A stretch of DNA of 64,000 bases. It comes from Lagopus muta. Its lineage: Eukaryota > Chordata > Aves > Galliformes > Phasianidae. Every line of letters starts with the position of its first letter. The stretch's first letter is position 1. A program made the position numbers and the translations under genes. Below the pieces are notes generated by a model. It did no database searches, was not told the DNA's origin, and worked only from the letters and a program-made list of their open reading frames with translations. The DNA lies in the NCBI RefSeq assembly GCF_023343835.1, contig NC_064437.1, forward strand, positions 18,409,501 to 18,473,500, read 5' to 3'. This document shows, one piece after another, positions 10,530 through 22,182 of this stretch.

Positions 10530-12772
10530 TTTAATTGAATTTGAAAAAGGAGTAGAGTCTGCCTCTGCAACATGCGGAAGGAGAAGAGACATTAATATTA
10601 AAGTTATTTGGGTACTAGAGAAGCATAAGGCAATTGCTCCTTTTATAGCATCTGTACAAGCCACAAAAAATGGAATGAGTAAATTGAATTGGTATAGAGT
10701 CTACTAGGGTCGACTTACCAGGACTGGAAAACTTTTAAGTTACCAATTCTGTTCAAGTGGTAAGGTAGAGAAGTCAAGTTGTCTTGCTGTTCCAGGTACT
10801 AAGCACATTTGTCAGTTGTCAAGTACATCTCAGAGTAATTTTCCCAATAAAGTAAAAAGTAATTTAAACAGTTACTGTATATATAGTTCATTGTATTTAT
10901 AGCTGAACATGAAACTAACTGCATTAAAATTTGTGTGTGAAAATTCTACAGAAGAATGGTATTTATCACTGAATAAATTCATTAGCGCAGAAACATATAG
11001 CAGTGCATGTTTAGGGGTATACATAGCATTCTGCTTAACTGCACAATGTAATGCACCTCAACAGAGCAAAAAATACACATGAAGTTTACAATTGTGAAGA
11101 GCCCCTATGTAACTCAGGTGCCATAAAACCAATTTTAAACCTTTTTGTGCTACAAATGAAATATAAATGCAATTTCTCTCATATATGGTCTCCACTATGC
11201 ACTTATGCATGTTAGTCTTGGTCATAGATTATTTGGAAAGACTAGAAAATCTGGGAATTTATTGAACTCTCATTCCCAGAGAACTTAAACTGAGATTTGA
11301 ATCTGAAAATAACGTTCAAAAACATGAGTGAAAAGGACTCAACAATTCTGTCTTCATTTGTGTGTTTAACTGGAGAGATCTGCCACTTCCTTATGATGTC
11401 TGATTTGAACTGCTTTAAACCAGCTCCTCTGAACAGCTGTTTCTCTCCATTTTCATTGATCAAAATCAGCAGACCTGGCACTGCACAGCATCTAGCAGTC
11501 ATACATAGTGTAAGGACCGAGATCAGTAGGAGACTTCTATTGATTTCAATGGTGGTTGGGTTGAGTGCTCCATAGAATCAGGCTGCTTCAGAGCTGCTGT
11601 GTTTGGATGATTTTAATAGGATGCGTGAATATGACCATGTACTGATGACAAGGGCATTACAGCTTTTATATTTTGCGACACTTGTGTAACATCTAGCTAA
11701 TTTCTAAAGTTTTTATGTTTTGGCTTTTTGAAATTAGCTGGCAAAGGAAAATTGTCTCAGGTATCTCCTGTATGCAAAATAAAGCACTTGAGGAGGACTT
11801 CAAAATAGGCTGACTGTAGTCTCTTGAACAATAAGGTTAATCAGAACTTAGACATTATATAATAATAGTGGATCAACTGATACTGCAAATGTTGCAGGAA
11901 GAGTCTAGTGCAATTGAAGTATTTGGTCTAGGTTGCAATCTGATACCTTCCTGAGAATCCAGATTCTGCATTTGCACAGACATACTAACTTGAATGAACT
12001 GGCAAAAAAAAAAGGGAGAAACTGGCCAATTTCATAACTACTAGTTTTGCTTCTTTAACTGTTAAATTGGGAATACACAGAGCTTTGGGATTTAATTCTA
12101 TCAGAGTTCCTTCACTTAAAGTGAGAAAGACTCCATTCTAGGCATTTTGCTGCGTGAAAAATCCTGTTTTCCAAGAATTTTAAACATTTCTTGTATGGTC
12201 TTAAGGAGCATGCTCCATTTATCAAATGTTCTCTGTAGCACTGCTCAGAAGTGTACACACATAATTTCAATTTATGTATGTAATTAGCACAAAATGTGCT
12301 TGGGATGTGCCTAAGAAGGAAAGTTTTTTGTACAGTTCTCTGATTTAGCATCTTATACTTACTGCCCTTTCCTAAACCGAAGTTTCATAGGGATTAAAAG
12401 GAAAACGTTAATTCAGATAAGCACTGAACTGCAATATGCAGTGATAGAGGACCTGTTAAATCTATACACAGATATATTTACTTAAATCTGAATAACGATG
12501 ATACCATGATGATACCACAGAATGTAGAATTTTATCCATGTTTTACTTACCTGGACTGGAAGGCATAAGGATGGCTGGGAGGTGTTGGAAATATATAGTC
12601 AATTTTTCTCTTATCCCATTAATTCTCATTTGAAAATTTCAAGGGCACTTCAGAAGAAAAAAAAAAAGGATAATCTGTAGGAGATTAAGAATTTTAGAGT
12701 GCTTAAAGACAAAACTTTACTGATGAATAGAAGAATACATTATATTAAATAATATAATTAATATGTTACAAG
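10530..12772. other. AT-rich non-coding DNA, nothing recognised
   Basis: No gene or repeat was recognised. The weak 12-base duplication GATGATACCA at about 12497-12518 is trivial. Overlapping open frames at 11242-11575 (86-92 codons on opposite strands) lack domains and are within chance expectation. Confidence 0.7.
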
Positions 12773-12773
12773 G

Positions 12774-12951
12774 CTGTAGCACTGGAACAGGCTGCCCAGG
12801 GGGGTTGTGTAGTCTCCTTCCCTGGAGATATTCAAGTCTTGCCTGGACGCCTACCTGTGCGACCTGGTGTAGGGAACCTGCTTTGGCAGGGGGGTTGGTC
12901 TCGATGATCTCTGGAGGTCCCTTCCAACCCCTACAATTCTGTGATTCTGTG
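12774..12951 (+). mobile_element. CR1 retrotransposon, 3' end, sense
   Basis: About 178 bp of CR1 3' UTR in sense orientation. It starts at the conserved ACTGGAACAGGCTGCCCAGG block, passes GGAGATATTCAAG, GGTTGGTCTCGATGATCTCT and GGAGGTCCCTTCCAACCCC, and ends in two perfect ATTCTGTG octamers (12936-12943 and 12944-12951), the diagnostic CR1 terminus. The copy is heavily 5' truncated but close to the consensus remembered for young avian subfamilies, so it is probably one of the younger insertions here. Confidence 0.96.
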
Positions 12952-12954
12952 AAG

Positions 12955-13852
12955 GTCTTGTAATTCTAAAAACCATGCTATTTGAAAGTAAAACTTAGTA
13001 ACTAACTTCTCTAGTGTTTCCACAGAAACCATTACAATGGCACAGGAAGCAGCCACTTTAGCTTTGTACTGGTCTGAACTTTCTTCTTATATGCATAAGA
13101 TATGTAAGTGGATGCAAATCAGAATCCTGGCAAGAAGTCTTATTGTTAGCCATGGCTAAATTTACAGCAGTGCTACCCACCAGCATGTCAAGATAGCTAT
13201 AGAGACAATGTGTGGATTTAACATAATTTGCCAGTGGGAATTTCTGGAGCTGAAAGGAGTGTCTTCTAGATTATTATATGGTGAAGGGAAAGTAGTATTA
13301 ATCTTCATTGAAAGTTCATTTCTTCTGAGGCTGTGGAAAGATAAAGTAAACCACATTAATAGAAAGAAGCCAGGTAACATTTGTTTACTTGTATGCAATT
13401 TTATTCTGATGAAAGAAAGTATTAATATTTTTTCTGCCTGCTATTTTTCAGAATAAAATATTTAGAATGACAGATAATGTCTTGCTACTGCAAGCATATA
13501 TATCTGTAGATTCATGCATCTTGCTTTAGCTTGAAATTTTATGACAATTAAACAAAAAATGTGTTTCTAAAATGACTATAGCATCACCACTTATGCTACC
13601 TGACAATCTGTCTATATTTAGGTTATAAATACTCCATTATCTGAAGATCATAAATGGAATCTTACTTCATAATGTTGCCACTTGAGAATCAGTTATTTTA
13701 CAGTTTTATAGAAGGGGGTTTGATTGTGTCTGGGCAAAGTGATAGAAGGTGGTGTGACTTCAAACTTGGGCTGATTTGGTAGTACAAAACTGTACAAATG
13801 GAAATATACTCTTGTGCTTTGTGATTAGAATGTCATCACTTGATTTTAATTA
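12955..13852. other. AT-rich non-coding DNA, nothing recognised
   Basis: Unique sequence between two CR1 copies of opposite orientation. Overlapping open frames at 13162-13456 on both strands have no recognisable domains. Confidence 0.7.
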
Positions 13853-13853
13853 C

Positions 13854-14086
13854 TCATAGAATGGCCTGGGTTGAGAAAAACCTCTAAGATCATCCAGTTT
13901 CAACTCTCCTGCTCCTCCTGTCTAGGTTGCCAACCACTTGACCAGGCTGGCCAGAGCTGGCCAGAGATGTGGCCAGAGCCACATCCAGCCTGGCCTGTGG
14001 ATTGCCTTCAGGGATGGGACATCCATAACCTCTCTGGGCAGCCTGCTCCAGTGCATTACCACCTTCTAAGTGAAAAACTTCTTTGT
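13854..14086 (-). mobile_element. CR1 retrotransposon, 3' end, antisense
   Basis: CATAGAATGGCCTGGGTTGA at the left edge is the reverse complement of a CR1 3' end; the terminal octamers are mostly lost. Recognisable blocks include AAGATCATCCAGTTTCAACT, CATCCAGCCTGGCC and CTCTCTGGGCAGCCTGCTCC. Similarity fades near 14086. The copy carries a local expansion: the CTGGCCAGAG decamer is perfectly duplicated at 13947-13966 and GGCCAGAG occurs a third time at 13971-13978, where the remembered consensus has one. Divergence suggests an old, inactive copy. Confidence 0.93.
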
Positions 14087-14089
14087 TCT

Positions 14090-17000
14090 TTGGGAACATT
14101 GCATTGTTCTAGTTGTAATGTATCTTTTATATAGAGAGGCAGGTGTTCTCAGATTTATAGATAAGACTATATCTTTATCATAAATTAGGATACTGGCAAA
14201 TAGGAATATGCAAAGAGTTGTGTTGTCAGTGCCATCAATGCAAAACATATTCAGAGAAAAAATTAAGGCATCGTTCATAGTCACGTGTAGATTGAAGCAT
14301 CCATCTGCAAGTTTGTCTCTGTAGTTTGACATGACTCTTTAATGTAAAATTAAATAATTGTGTGTGGACTTCTGTAGTCTGTATTCAAGTAGCACTTTAT
14401 TCAGACTGCTGTAAGTCCCGCTGGTTTGGTCTCCCATAGAGTGGATGATGGCAGTAAGTTTTCTGTTCTTTCCTTGCTTCATAAGAAGAAATGACAGACT
14501 AAGGACATTCCTGTCACACAGTTCAATCACTACTGTTGATTTCTTTTATGAGGTTTTTTTTTTGCCTTGATTTTGGGGATAAAATGTGGTACACAGTGAA
14601 TACTGTCAAATCTTGTATTTTAGCAATTTAGTTAAGATTTACAACCTAAAAATATACAGCATTTTTGAAAGATACTTCTCAGTGGTATGCCTATCTCAAG
14701 AATACATAACTTTCCAATTTGCTTTACAATTAATTGTCCATTGTGTTAAAAAAAAAAAAAAAAAAGAAAAAAAGAAAAAAACCCAAACATCTAGTATTCA
14801 ATATTTCCAGTGTTCTCTTCTCTTGCCTGCTTGTGTGAGTTGAATCACAGGTGTTGAGAGATCACTGAAGAGAGGAGGTCATTGTTTCCTCAAATACATC
14901 AGTATCGTGTTTTCATTGCTTTCAAATACAGGAAAACTGTTTTCAGTATTCAGTCAATTGCAGAGCGTCATGCAACTATTTTTTTTTTTTCCTTTGGATT
15001 TTGCATTATCAGACCACTAGTATGAAAAGGCTGTAAAGGGTAAAACCAGGACAGGTAATGATAAAAATAGCTACCAAATTTTAATGAATACTAAGATAAT
15101 AAATGCTCAATTTGAGGGCCTTATTTACTGTCTTCATTTGCAGCAGTACTTCTGTGATTTAAGACTCCTCTTGTGAGGTTAAATTAGGTAAATAGGGATT
15201 ACGTTTTCAATGGGAACTGCATCTTTTCTATCCTCAGTGCCACCAACAAAGCCATGGAAGAAAAGGACATTTCAAGCTGCATCCTGTGAAATGTACATTC
15301 TCAAATAGGGATTAAAAAAAAGAAAGAGAGAAAAGGAAGATATTTAAGCTGCTGTAGCCTTAGGCAGCAGTAATTTATATTCAGCAATTTTATGAGTGCT
15401 TTACTGACTTCTTTATCATTCAATGAAAATATCAATTTTAGCAAGTGCTATATTTATATGCACTACAGGTATTTTTAGGACATGTCAGTGCAGCATTTCA
15501 CATTAAATATCCATCTATTTCAGTATGTATTATTTTAAAAAATCCAAAAGGAACTCTATCTGCGTAGTCCACAAAATATACATCTCTTCAATCTCTTTCC
15601 TTAATAAAGCTTTGAACTTCAAAAGGGTGTATATCAAAATTGGTGGCAGAAGGTGGTTTCAGGCATGCAAAGAAGTATTCTTTTAGTTTTGTAGAGCATA
15701 CAACAGGAACCCTTGTATGTACGGATATACTGCTTATATCAGCAGCAGATACATATACACACTGTAGTGCAAAACCAGTCCTAACTTTACTGATTAACTG
15801 GAAAAAGATCCATTTCTCTGAGAACTCTCAGCGTTTATTAAGAAAAATGAAAGGAGAATACAAACACACAGCTTGTAGTGTGAGTCCTTCAAATACAAAA
15901 ATAGGGTATTGAAATGTTAAAAATAATTAAACAGAAACAAGTAAACAAAATCACCTGTAATGATCTAATAAAATACTTTCCTCACAGGAGATATGTAAAG
16001 TATGGCTTCTTGAAAAATAGCTTTGCTAACAGGGTACAATGAGTACAGTGATGGAATATGTTTTTTTTCGCTTGGACGTCACAGTTCAGAAGGACTGTAA
16101 AGATTCCCATTTCTTTTTAAAAGATCTGCCTTTGGGGCTTCATTGTTTTATTATTGGTTGTTATTTTTTGTCAAAGCAAACTGCGTGCAAGAGGTAGCAG
16201 AAAGGAAGAAAATATTTTGGGACTGTGGAGCAGGTATGTTTTTGTATTTCACAGACAACTTGTTTGTGCATAAACTTCAATAGTAACAGTTTGGGGAAGC
16301 CAATATTGCAGAGGCTTCTGTTCAGGCTGCTGAATGTCGAATGCCTTTTGTATTCTACTGAATTTGTTCTTATGCACTATAAGTTGCTGGAGGAAAGGAA
16401 GAATGTCATAAAGCAGGAGGGTGGGTTTGCAAATGGGGGAGTTATTTTCAATCAGAATAATAGAAATGGAGGGAAATGATGTTGATTATTATTTTTTGTC
16501 CACATCTAATAGCACCTTCATGCTGTGCTTAATTAACATGCCACTCATCCATTATCATCTCTTGTTTATTACTGATTAAAATTTTTTCTGCTTCTCTGGG
16601 AGCATGTTAATACAATAAATCTTTTCAACATCTGCAAATGAAGACTCTTGAATTTTACTCTAATAATGGGAAGAGTATCTCGTTAAATATTTTTATCAAG
16701 GTAATGTTAACTCTTCAAGATGTTGCTGAGCCCTTATGAAATGCATTTGCAATTAGAGGACCTCTGTTTGCTTATCTCTTTCTAAATATTTTAGGCACTG
16801 CTTGTACTTAAGTATTTTTTGAGGACACTTACTCTATTTGCCATTGAAGGGGAGTAATTCTATGATTTTAATTTTAGTCTCATTCTGTAGTGCATATGAG
16901 GTTATTCTTGGAAGTGATTAGTTTCATCATCTGTGTAATGAAGGTGATATTCAGCTTTCCTATTTATCTCTGGTGGAATGTTACATGATAAAAATCAGAA

Positions 17001-17678
17001 GCAGATTTATAAATAGGGATGAAGGCCATGTACTGAGGAGGTAGATGCATACCTGTGCAGCCCTGAAGACAGACAACAGCTTGTTTTCCTTCTCAGAGTA
17101 GGAGCTGTTTTCTTAATAAGTTCTATTTCCTTCAGCAAAATCTAGTCTAGCTTATGATTTACAAAAACATTCAGATTCATTTTGAACTCTATCAATGTGT
17201 TTGCCCTGTGGACTCATTTTGAGTTACGCATTCAGACTTTGAATGCTGCTGAATCTTGATTAGATACGTCTCTTATTTTTTAATTTTGTCTTTTTTCCTT
17301 AATGATTGTATATTTTTTGTTTGTGGCAAGTTATTCACTACTTGCTGCTTCTATATTTAGTCTAATTGAGATGGAAGACTTTGTATCCATAATTACTATT
17401 CCCCTGAGATTATGCAGTATAATTGTTCATAGGTAATTTAAGCATTAGATTTTTCAGATTGGACAGCAAACTGTTTAATTCGGTCTGTGTAACGTGGTGG
17501 TTTTTGAGACAACTTTTCTACAGACAAATTTTACTAAACACATACTGATCATTGACATCTAAGATAGGCTTTCAGTCCTTCATTTTCTATGTTTCATTTA
17601 CTAGTATTTTGGCAACTATTTCTTTGAGGTTAGGTTGCTGTAGAAAATGAGACCTGTTCTATAAACAAACACTATAGA
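14090..17678. other. AT-rich non-coding DNA with simple repeats
   Basis: No gene was recognised. It contains an A-rich tract at 14749-14780 and a purine tract at about 15314-15340. The region around 16520-16630 has many TAAT-type words (for example CTTAATTAACATG) as conserved enhancers often do, but conservation cannot be judged from one sequence. Confidence 0.7.
14749..14780. repeat. A-rich low-complexity tract
   Basis: An A run of about 17 bases is followed by GAAAAAAAG and another A7 run. It is simple low-complexity sequence, and the lysine run in the overlapping open frame is its translation. Confidence 0.85.
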
Positions 17679-17680
17679 TA

Positions 17681-17881
17681 TAGAATCACAGAATCATAGA
17701 ATGGCCTGGGTTGAAAAGGACATCTAAGATCATCATGTTTCCATCCCCTGCTGCAGCAGGATTGCCAACACTAGACCAGGCTGCCCAAGACTACATCCAA
17801 CCTGGCCTTGAATGCCTTCAGAGACGAGGCATCTACAACGTCTCTGGGCAGCCTGTTCCAGTGCATAACTACCCTCTGAGG
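17681..17881 (-). mobile_element. CR1 retrotransposon, 3' end, antisense
   Basis: The left edge TAGAATCACAGAATCATAGA is the reverse complement of tandem CR1 terminal octamers. It continues with ATGGCCTGGGTTGAAAAGGA, CATCCAACCTGGCCTTGAATGCCTTCAG and CTCTGGGCAGCCTGTTCCAG. About 200 bp are recognisable, all 3' UTR, with 5' truncation near 17881. It closely resembles the copy at 13854, so both probably belong to the same subfamily, although this copy lacks the CTGGCCAGAG expansion. Confidence 0.95.
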
Positions 17882-20800
17882 ATATAGCTTTTAGTCCTCT
17901 GAAAATTCTATATGATCTCTCCTTAGAAACTAAAATATTTCAGCCTGTAAGGTCACAGCAGACTGTGAACTCCACAGGTAAGTTTGCTTTAGTGAATGCC
18001 TCATGAAGTTCATTGCAGAAGTGACTTGCATTCTGCATTACTACAGGAATGACTTGCAATTTGATTTACTTAGGATGCTTCATTTTTTAAACAGTTCCAT
18101 ATACAATGACTCATTTCTCTTGTAGACATCGGATAGTGTCATTAGACAATAATTATGTTGGAATTATCCCCAAACTATGACTAATTTTGTCATGTTCTTG
18201 AGGTATTTTTTTCCATTTTGCACGTGTCAATGCAGTTTTAAAAGATTATAGTTTAAAGACAAGTACGATATTTCTGATTACTTGCATTACTTGCATGAAT
18301 TATTTTGCTTTACGTTTTCCTGTGTACCTTTAAAGCCAGTCTTATTTATGGATGCTCTTCTATCCTTTCCACGTTACATATTAATATATTAAAAAAATGT
18401 ATGGACGCTTACTATCTTGAAATAATCAGTGTTCTGTTTGTCTTTGCATCATTTTCTGATTTGTGTTTTTTTCTTTGTATAATAGTAACATACAGGAAGG
18501 GTCATAAGCTCAGTTACAATGGGTATTTAAAAATACTGCATTTGCAAATCTTTCTGCTGTCACTTCTGCATTTGTCACTTCTGTCAATTCTTAGAAAAAA
18601 TTAATTTGGCTGTACTCATAAAAGTATGTACTTCACGACTGTACTCAACGTGTGCCCTCTACAACTGCTTTCATTGCAGCAGGTTCAACATATGTGTAAA
18701 CAGTAGCAAAACTTTCTTATTCAGTAGTCATTCTTAATACGAGATGTAATGTTAACACAACAGGTATGCAGAAAGAAAAATATTTTGCAGTTTTACTGCC
18801 AGATACTTCTTGAATTTGCTTTTCTTTTTATGAAAATGTAATTCATTTTTATTTTTAAAAAACAAGCTCAAAAACAGAAAGCCCCACAAAAAAATAGGCC
18901 AAAAAACTGCAGTCAATGGATTGGGTTTTTTTTTTCTTAAAAATGCATTGTGCCACTACTTTAAGAGCACATCTGTTATTTAATTTAAGCAAACCAAAAG
19001 GGATCAGAATAAACAGAAAAATTAAGTATTTAAGTGTTCCATTACTGAGAAAGAATACTCAAAATATTCAGGGCAGAATGTAATTTCTTGGGTCACAGCA
19101 AGGGTGATGTGGCAGAGATTTCATTATTTGCATAGGGTAAAAAGAACCATCTATTCCTTCATACCTGAAGAAAAAAACCCTTCTGATCAACCTTTATTAC
19201 AGCTTAATCCACTTCCCAGTAAAATCAATGACTCTTTCTCATGACTTTAATGAAAACTGAATAAATATTCTTGCCAAGATGTGATGCTACAAGGCCAGTA
19301 CATAAAGTAAATGGTAATTAATGACTTTGAAAACAGAAAATGTTCCTGAGTTATTTAATTAGTTCTTTGAAATATTTCCTATGTAAAATGTAAAAACAGT
19401 CTTTTAGAAAAATAATTTAGATAATAAATTTAAGATTAAAAAAGAATAAAATAAATTGTAAGTTAGAGGTTTTTATTCTTATAAACAGGACTATCCAATT
19501 TAATCAATAAGCTTCAGTGTCTGATTTTAAAAGCACATGGTGTTCTTTATAAGAAATTGCATTCAGTAAATCTTTAAACTCTGAAAAGCTCGGTTATTTA
19601 TTTATTTTTATGGAGGCGAGAGGCTGCCCAATGCTTCTCATCACTAGAGCTATATAGACTTCTTGATTGAATGAAACATAATTGGTAATGTTTAGATCAA
19701 AACAGGAGCACACGATGTAAAACTTTTTATTAAAGAGGTTATGCACTTAGTGTTCTTACCCAAAAGAATACTAAAAAGGAGATTTGAGGGTAAAATTGCT
19801 GCTTTACCAAGTGGATGCTGATGGTAGTTCTCTAAAAGCACCTTACTTTTCCAAGCAGTTCTGGGTAGATTGGAAGAAGTAATTCAATCTTTTTCTATCT
19901 ATTTTATCTACAGCGATGGATACTAAATTCTGAAGTTGACCAATTCTTCCCTTAAACTAGTTCACTTTTGTTTTTACATAGAAAATTTTCACATCATGCC
20001 AACTTCCTGCAGAAAACATACTGTGTCTTTGAAAACAAAAACTAATAAATGCAGTGCTTATGAATAAATAAATCAGTGCTTAAGGTACCATTTGGAGTTG
20101 AATTGCCTGACTGGAAGAGAATTTCTCTTTAGATGGTTTCTGTTTAAATATTTATCTTACGTGGTCGGTCTCTACCTAAAGAGTGGAAAAAAAAGATAGT
20201 TGTTTATTATAAATATCTCAATTTTGCTCATAGCTTGCTTTTTGAGTTGATTATCATGCTTTAGGAATTTGTAACCACTCTACAAGGAAGTATAAGCATG
20301 CATCTTTGTGATAATTTTTATAAATATATTTTTGTATATATATAGCACAATAATAATCCTTTCCTTTTCTGCAGCATCTTTCAGAGATTTTATAGCATGT
20401 TGCAATTAAACCACCTTACATTCCTTTAAAGCATTTGGTATTATGTGTATTTTAGAAGTAGAAAATAAGCACTGACTTTAGTTTCACATCAGTGAATGGA
20501 AGAATGTGAAATAAAGACATAAGTTTCTTCTGCACTTTGGTTCTTTTGAGCACAGAGAAGAGATTTAAGGAAATTGGGAAGAGGCCACAGGCAGTATGCT
20601 GAAAGCTAAGCAGTTACTGAGGGTTCTGTATCAGCTGTACAGTAATGAACAAATTCAGAATAGTTAGTGAACAGCTAAGCAATAAGAAGTTTATTATCTA
20701 GCATAAATTGCTTGCCTACTTACCTTCTGTAGTGTGGAAAGACTTCTAGTCTCATGCTTTCCTCTCTCTCAGATTGTACATAGAGTCTATGCAAGTGGCC

Positions 20801-22137
20801 CATGAGATCCAGTGCCATGCTTGATTAAGGCTGATAAACTAGGAGAAAACCCCTCAGCTAAAAATATTAATTAAAAAAAAAAACAGACCTATGGTATGTG
20901 TAGCTCATATTCTCACTTTGCAAACTGTCTGTTAAAGTGGGCTAAGGGTTCCAATAGCAGATTTATGTTCTTACGACATTGAAGAACTCCTCTAGCCGTG
21001 GCATCCCTGTTATTTGGTGTTGCCTCTGTGCAAAAGTCAAGTACTGAACTTTCCTTACATGGAAATGACCCTTTGAGGAATCCTGCTACAGCAGTGTAAC
21101 TGATATGACTTCATGAAACAAAGTTAATGGGGTTAGAGAGATGTCACACTCACATTGGGATCAGTTTGTGGAACTAGGAACTCTTCAGTACATAAAGAGA
21201 AACAAAATTTTATTATTTTTATTAGTTCTTTGGGAAATAAACTGTATCCAAAGATAGCCTAAGCTAACTGCCTCTTACAGAAATTCCGTTATGATTTAAA
21301 ATAAAAAATAAAGAAGGTAGAGAGCTGTAGGAACATTCAGACCAAGCCAGAGACTGGCAAAGATAAGTTCTAAAGTCAGTTCCAAAGTCAAAGCAAGTTG
21401 CACTTTTCCGCTGTCAGAGAACCAGCTCCAGATTTCAAGGTGACCAGAGGCTGAGCAATGTATTGTCATTGTATTAATTTTGGACTTGGATGTAGATAGT
21501 CTCATAGTACTACCCATATATATAATACCCACATATATAATTTAGTGGTTTATTTTGAAATTCAAGTGCTCATTCCTTAAATTTTCCTCTGTAGCTTGAG
21601 TATACCTAACACTGGAATTTCATAATCTTTCTGATTTTTTCCATTGAACTTTTCAAGAGTTTTATTTACGGAATTTCTAACTGCATGTTCAGAGACTTAT
21701 ATAGTGTGGTCAAAGGCACAGGTGTAATCCTGTATGCCTTATTCATGTGAGTACTCCTCAAACTGTAACTATTTGCCTGACGAGTGAGGTGAAAGTACAG
21801 GTTGACAAAACAAGGACTTAGAGCCAGGTCTTTGTTTCCATAGATATGGACTGGACTGCCAGTGGGAGACACAAAGCCACACTTAAAACTCTAAGCACTT
21901 GAATGCCTTTATAAATCAGCTTATCTTGGTCTATTAAGCAAAGTGTTCAAATGAATGCTGCTTATACTCTATGTTTATTTAAAAGGAGGCAACGTATGTA
22001 TTTAAAATTATGTATTTTGGATTAAATTCTTTATAACATAGTCCAAAAATTGGATAATGTTTTTACTACAGCTGTAGCCTTAGCCCTCTATATCAGCCTC
22101 TAAGTTAAGGAGGACCACATTAAATTTCATTGTACTC

Positions 22138-22182
22138 TACGTTATTTTTAATTATATTAATTTTCAGTTAAAAAATAACGTA
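22138..22182. repeat. Inverted repeat, 12-bp perfect arms
   Basis: TACGTTATTTTT at 22138-22149 is matched by AAAAATAACGTA at 22171-22182 with a 21-base AT-rich loop. It could fold as a hairpin on either strand. There are no TA-flanked transposon-like ends or internal coding sequence, so it is recorded only as structure. Confidence 0.6.

Noticed and set aside
16520-16630. TAAT-rich stretch resembling a conserved developmental enhancer
   Set aside because: Only word-level AT richness is visible and no ordered motif arrangement; without a cross-species comparison it cannot be told from background.
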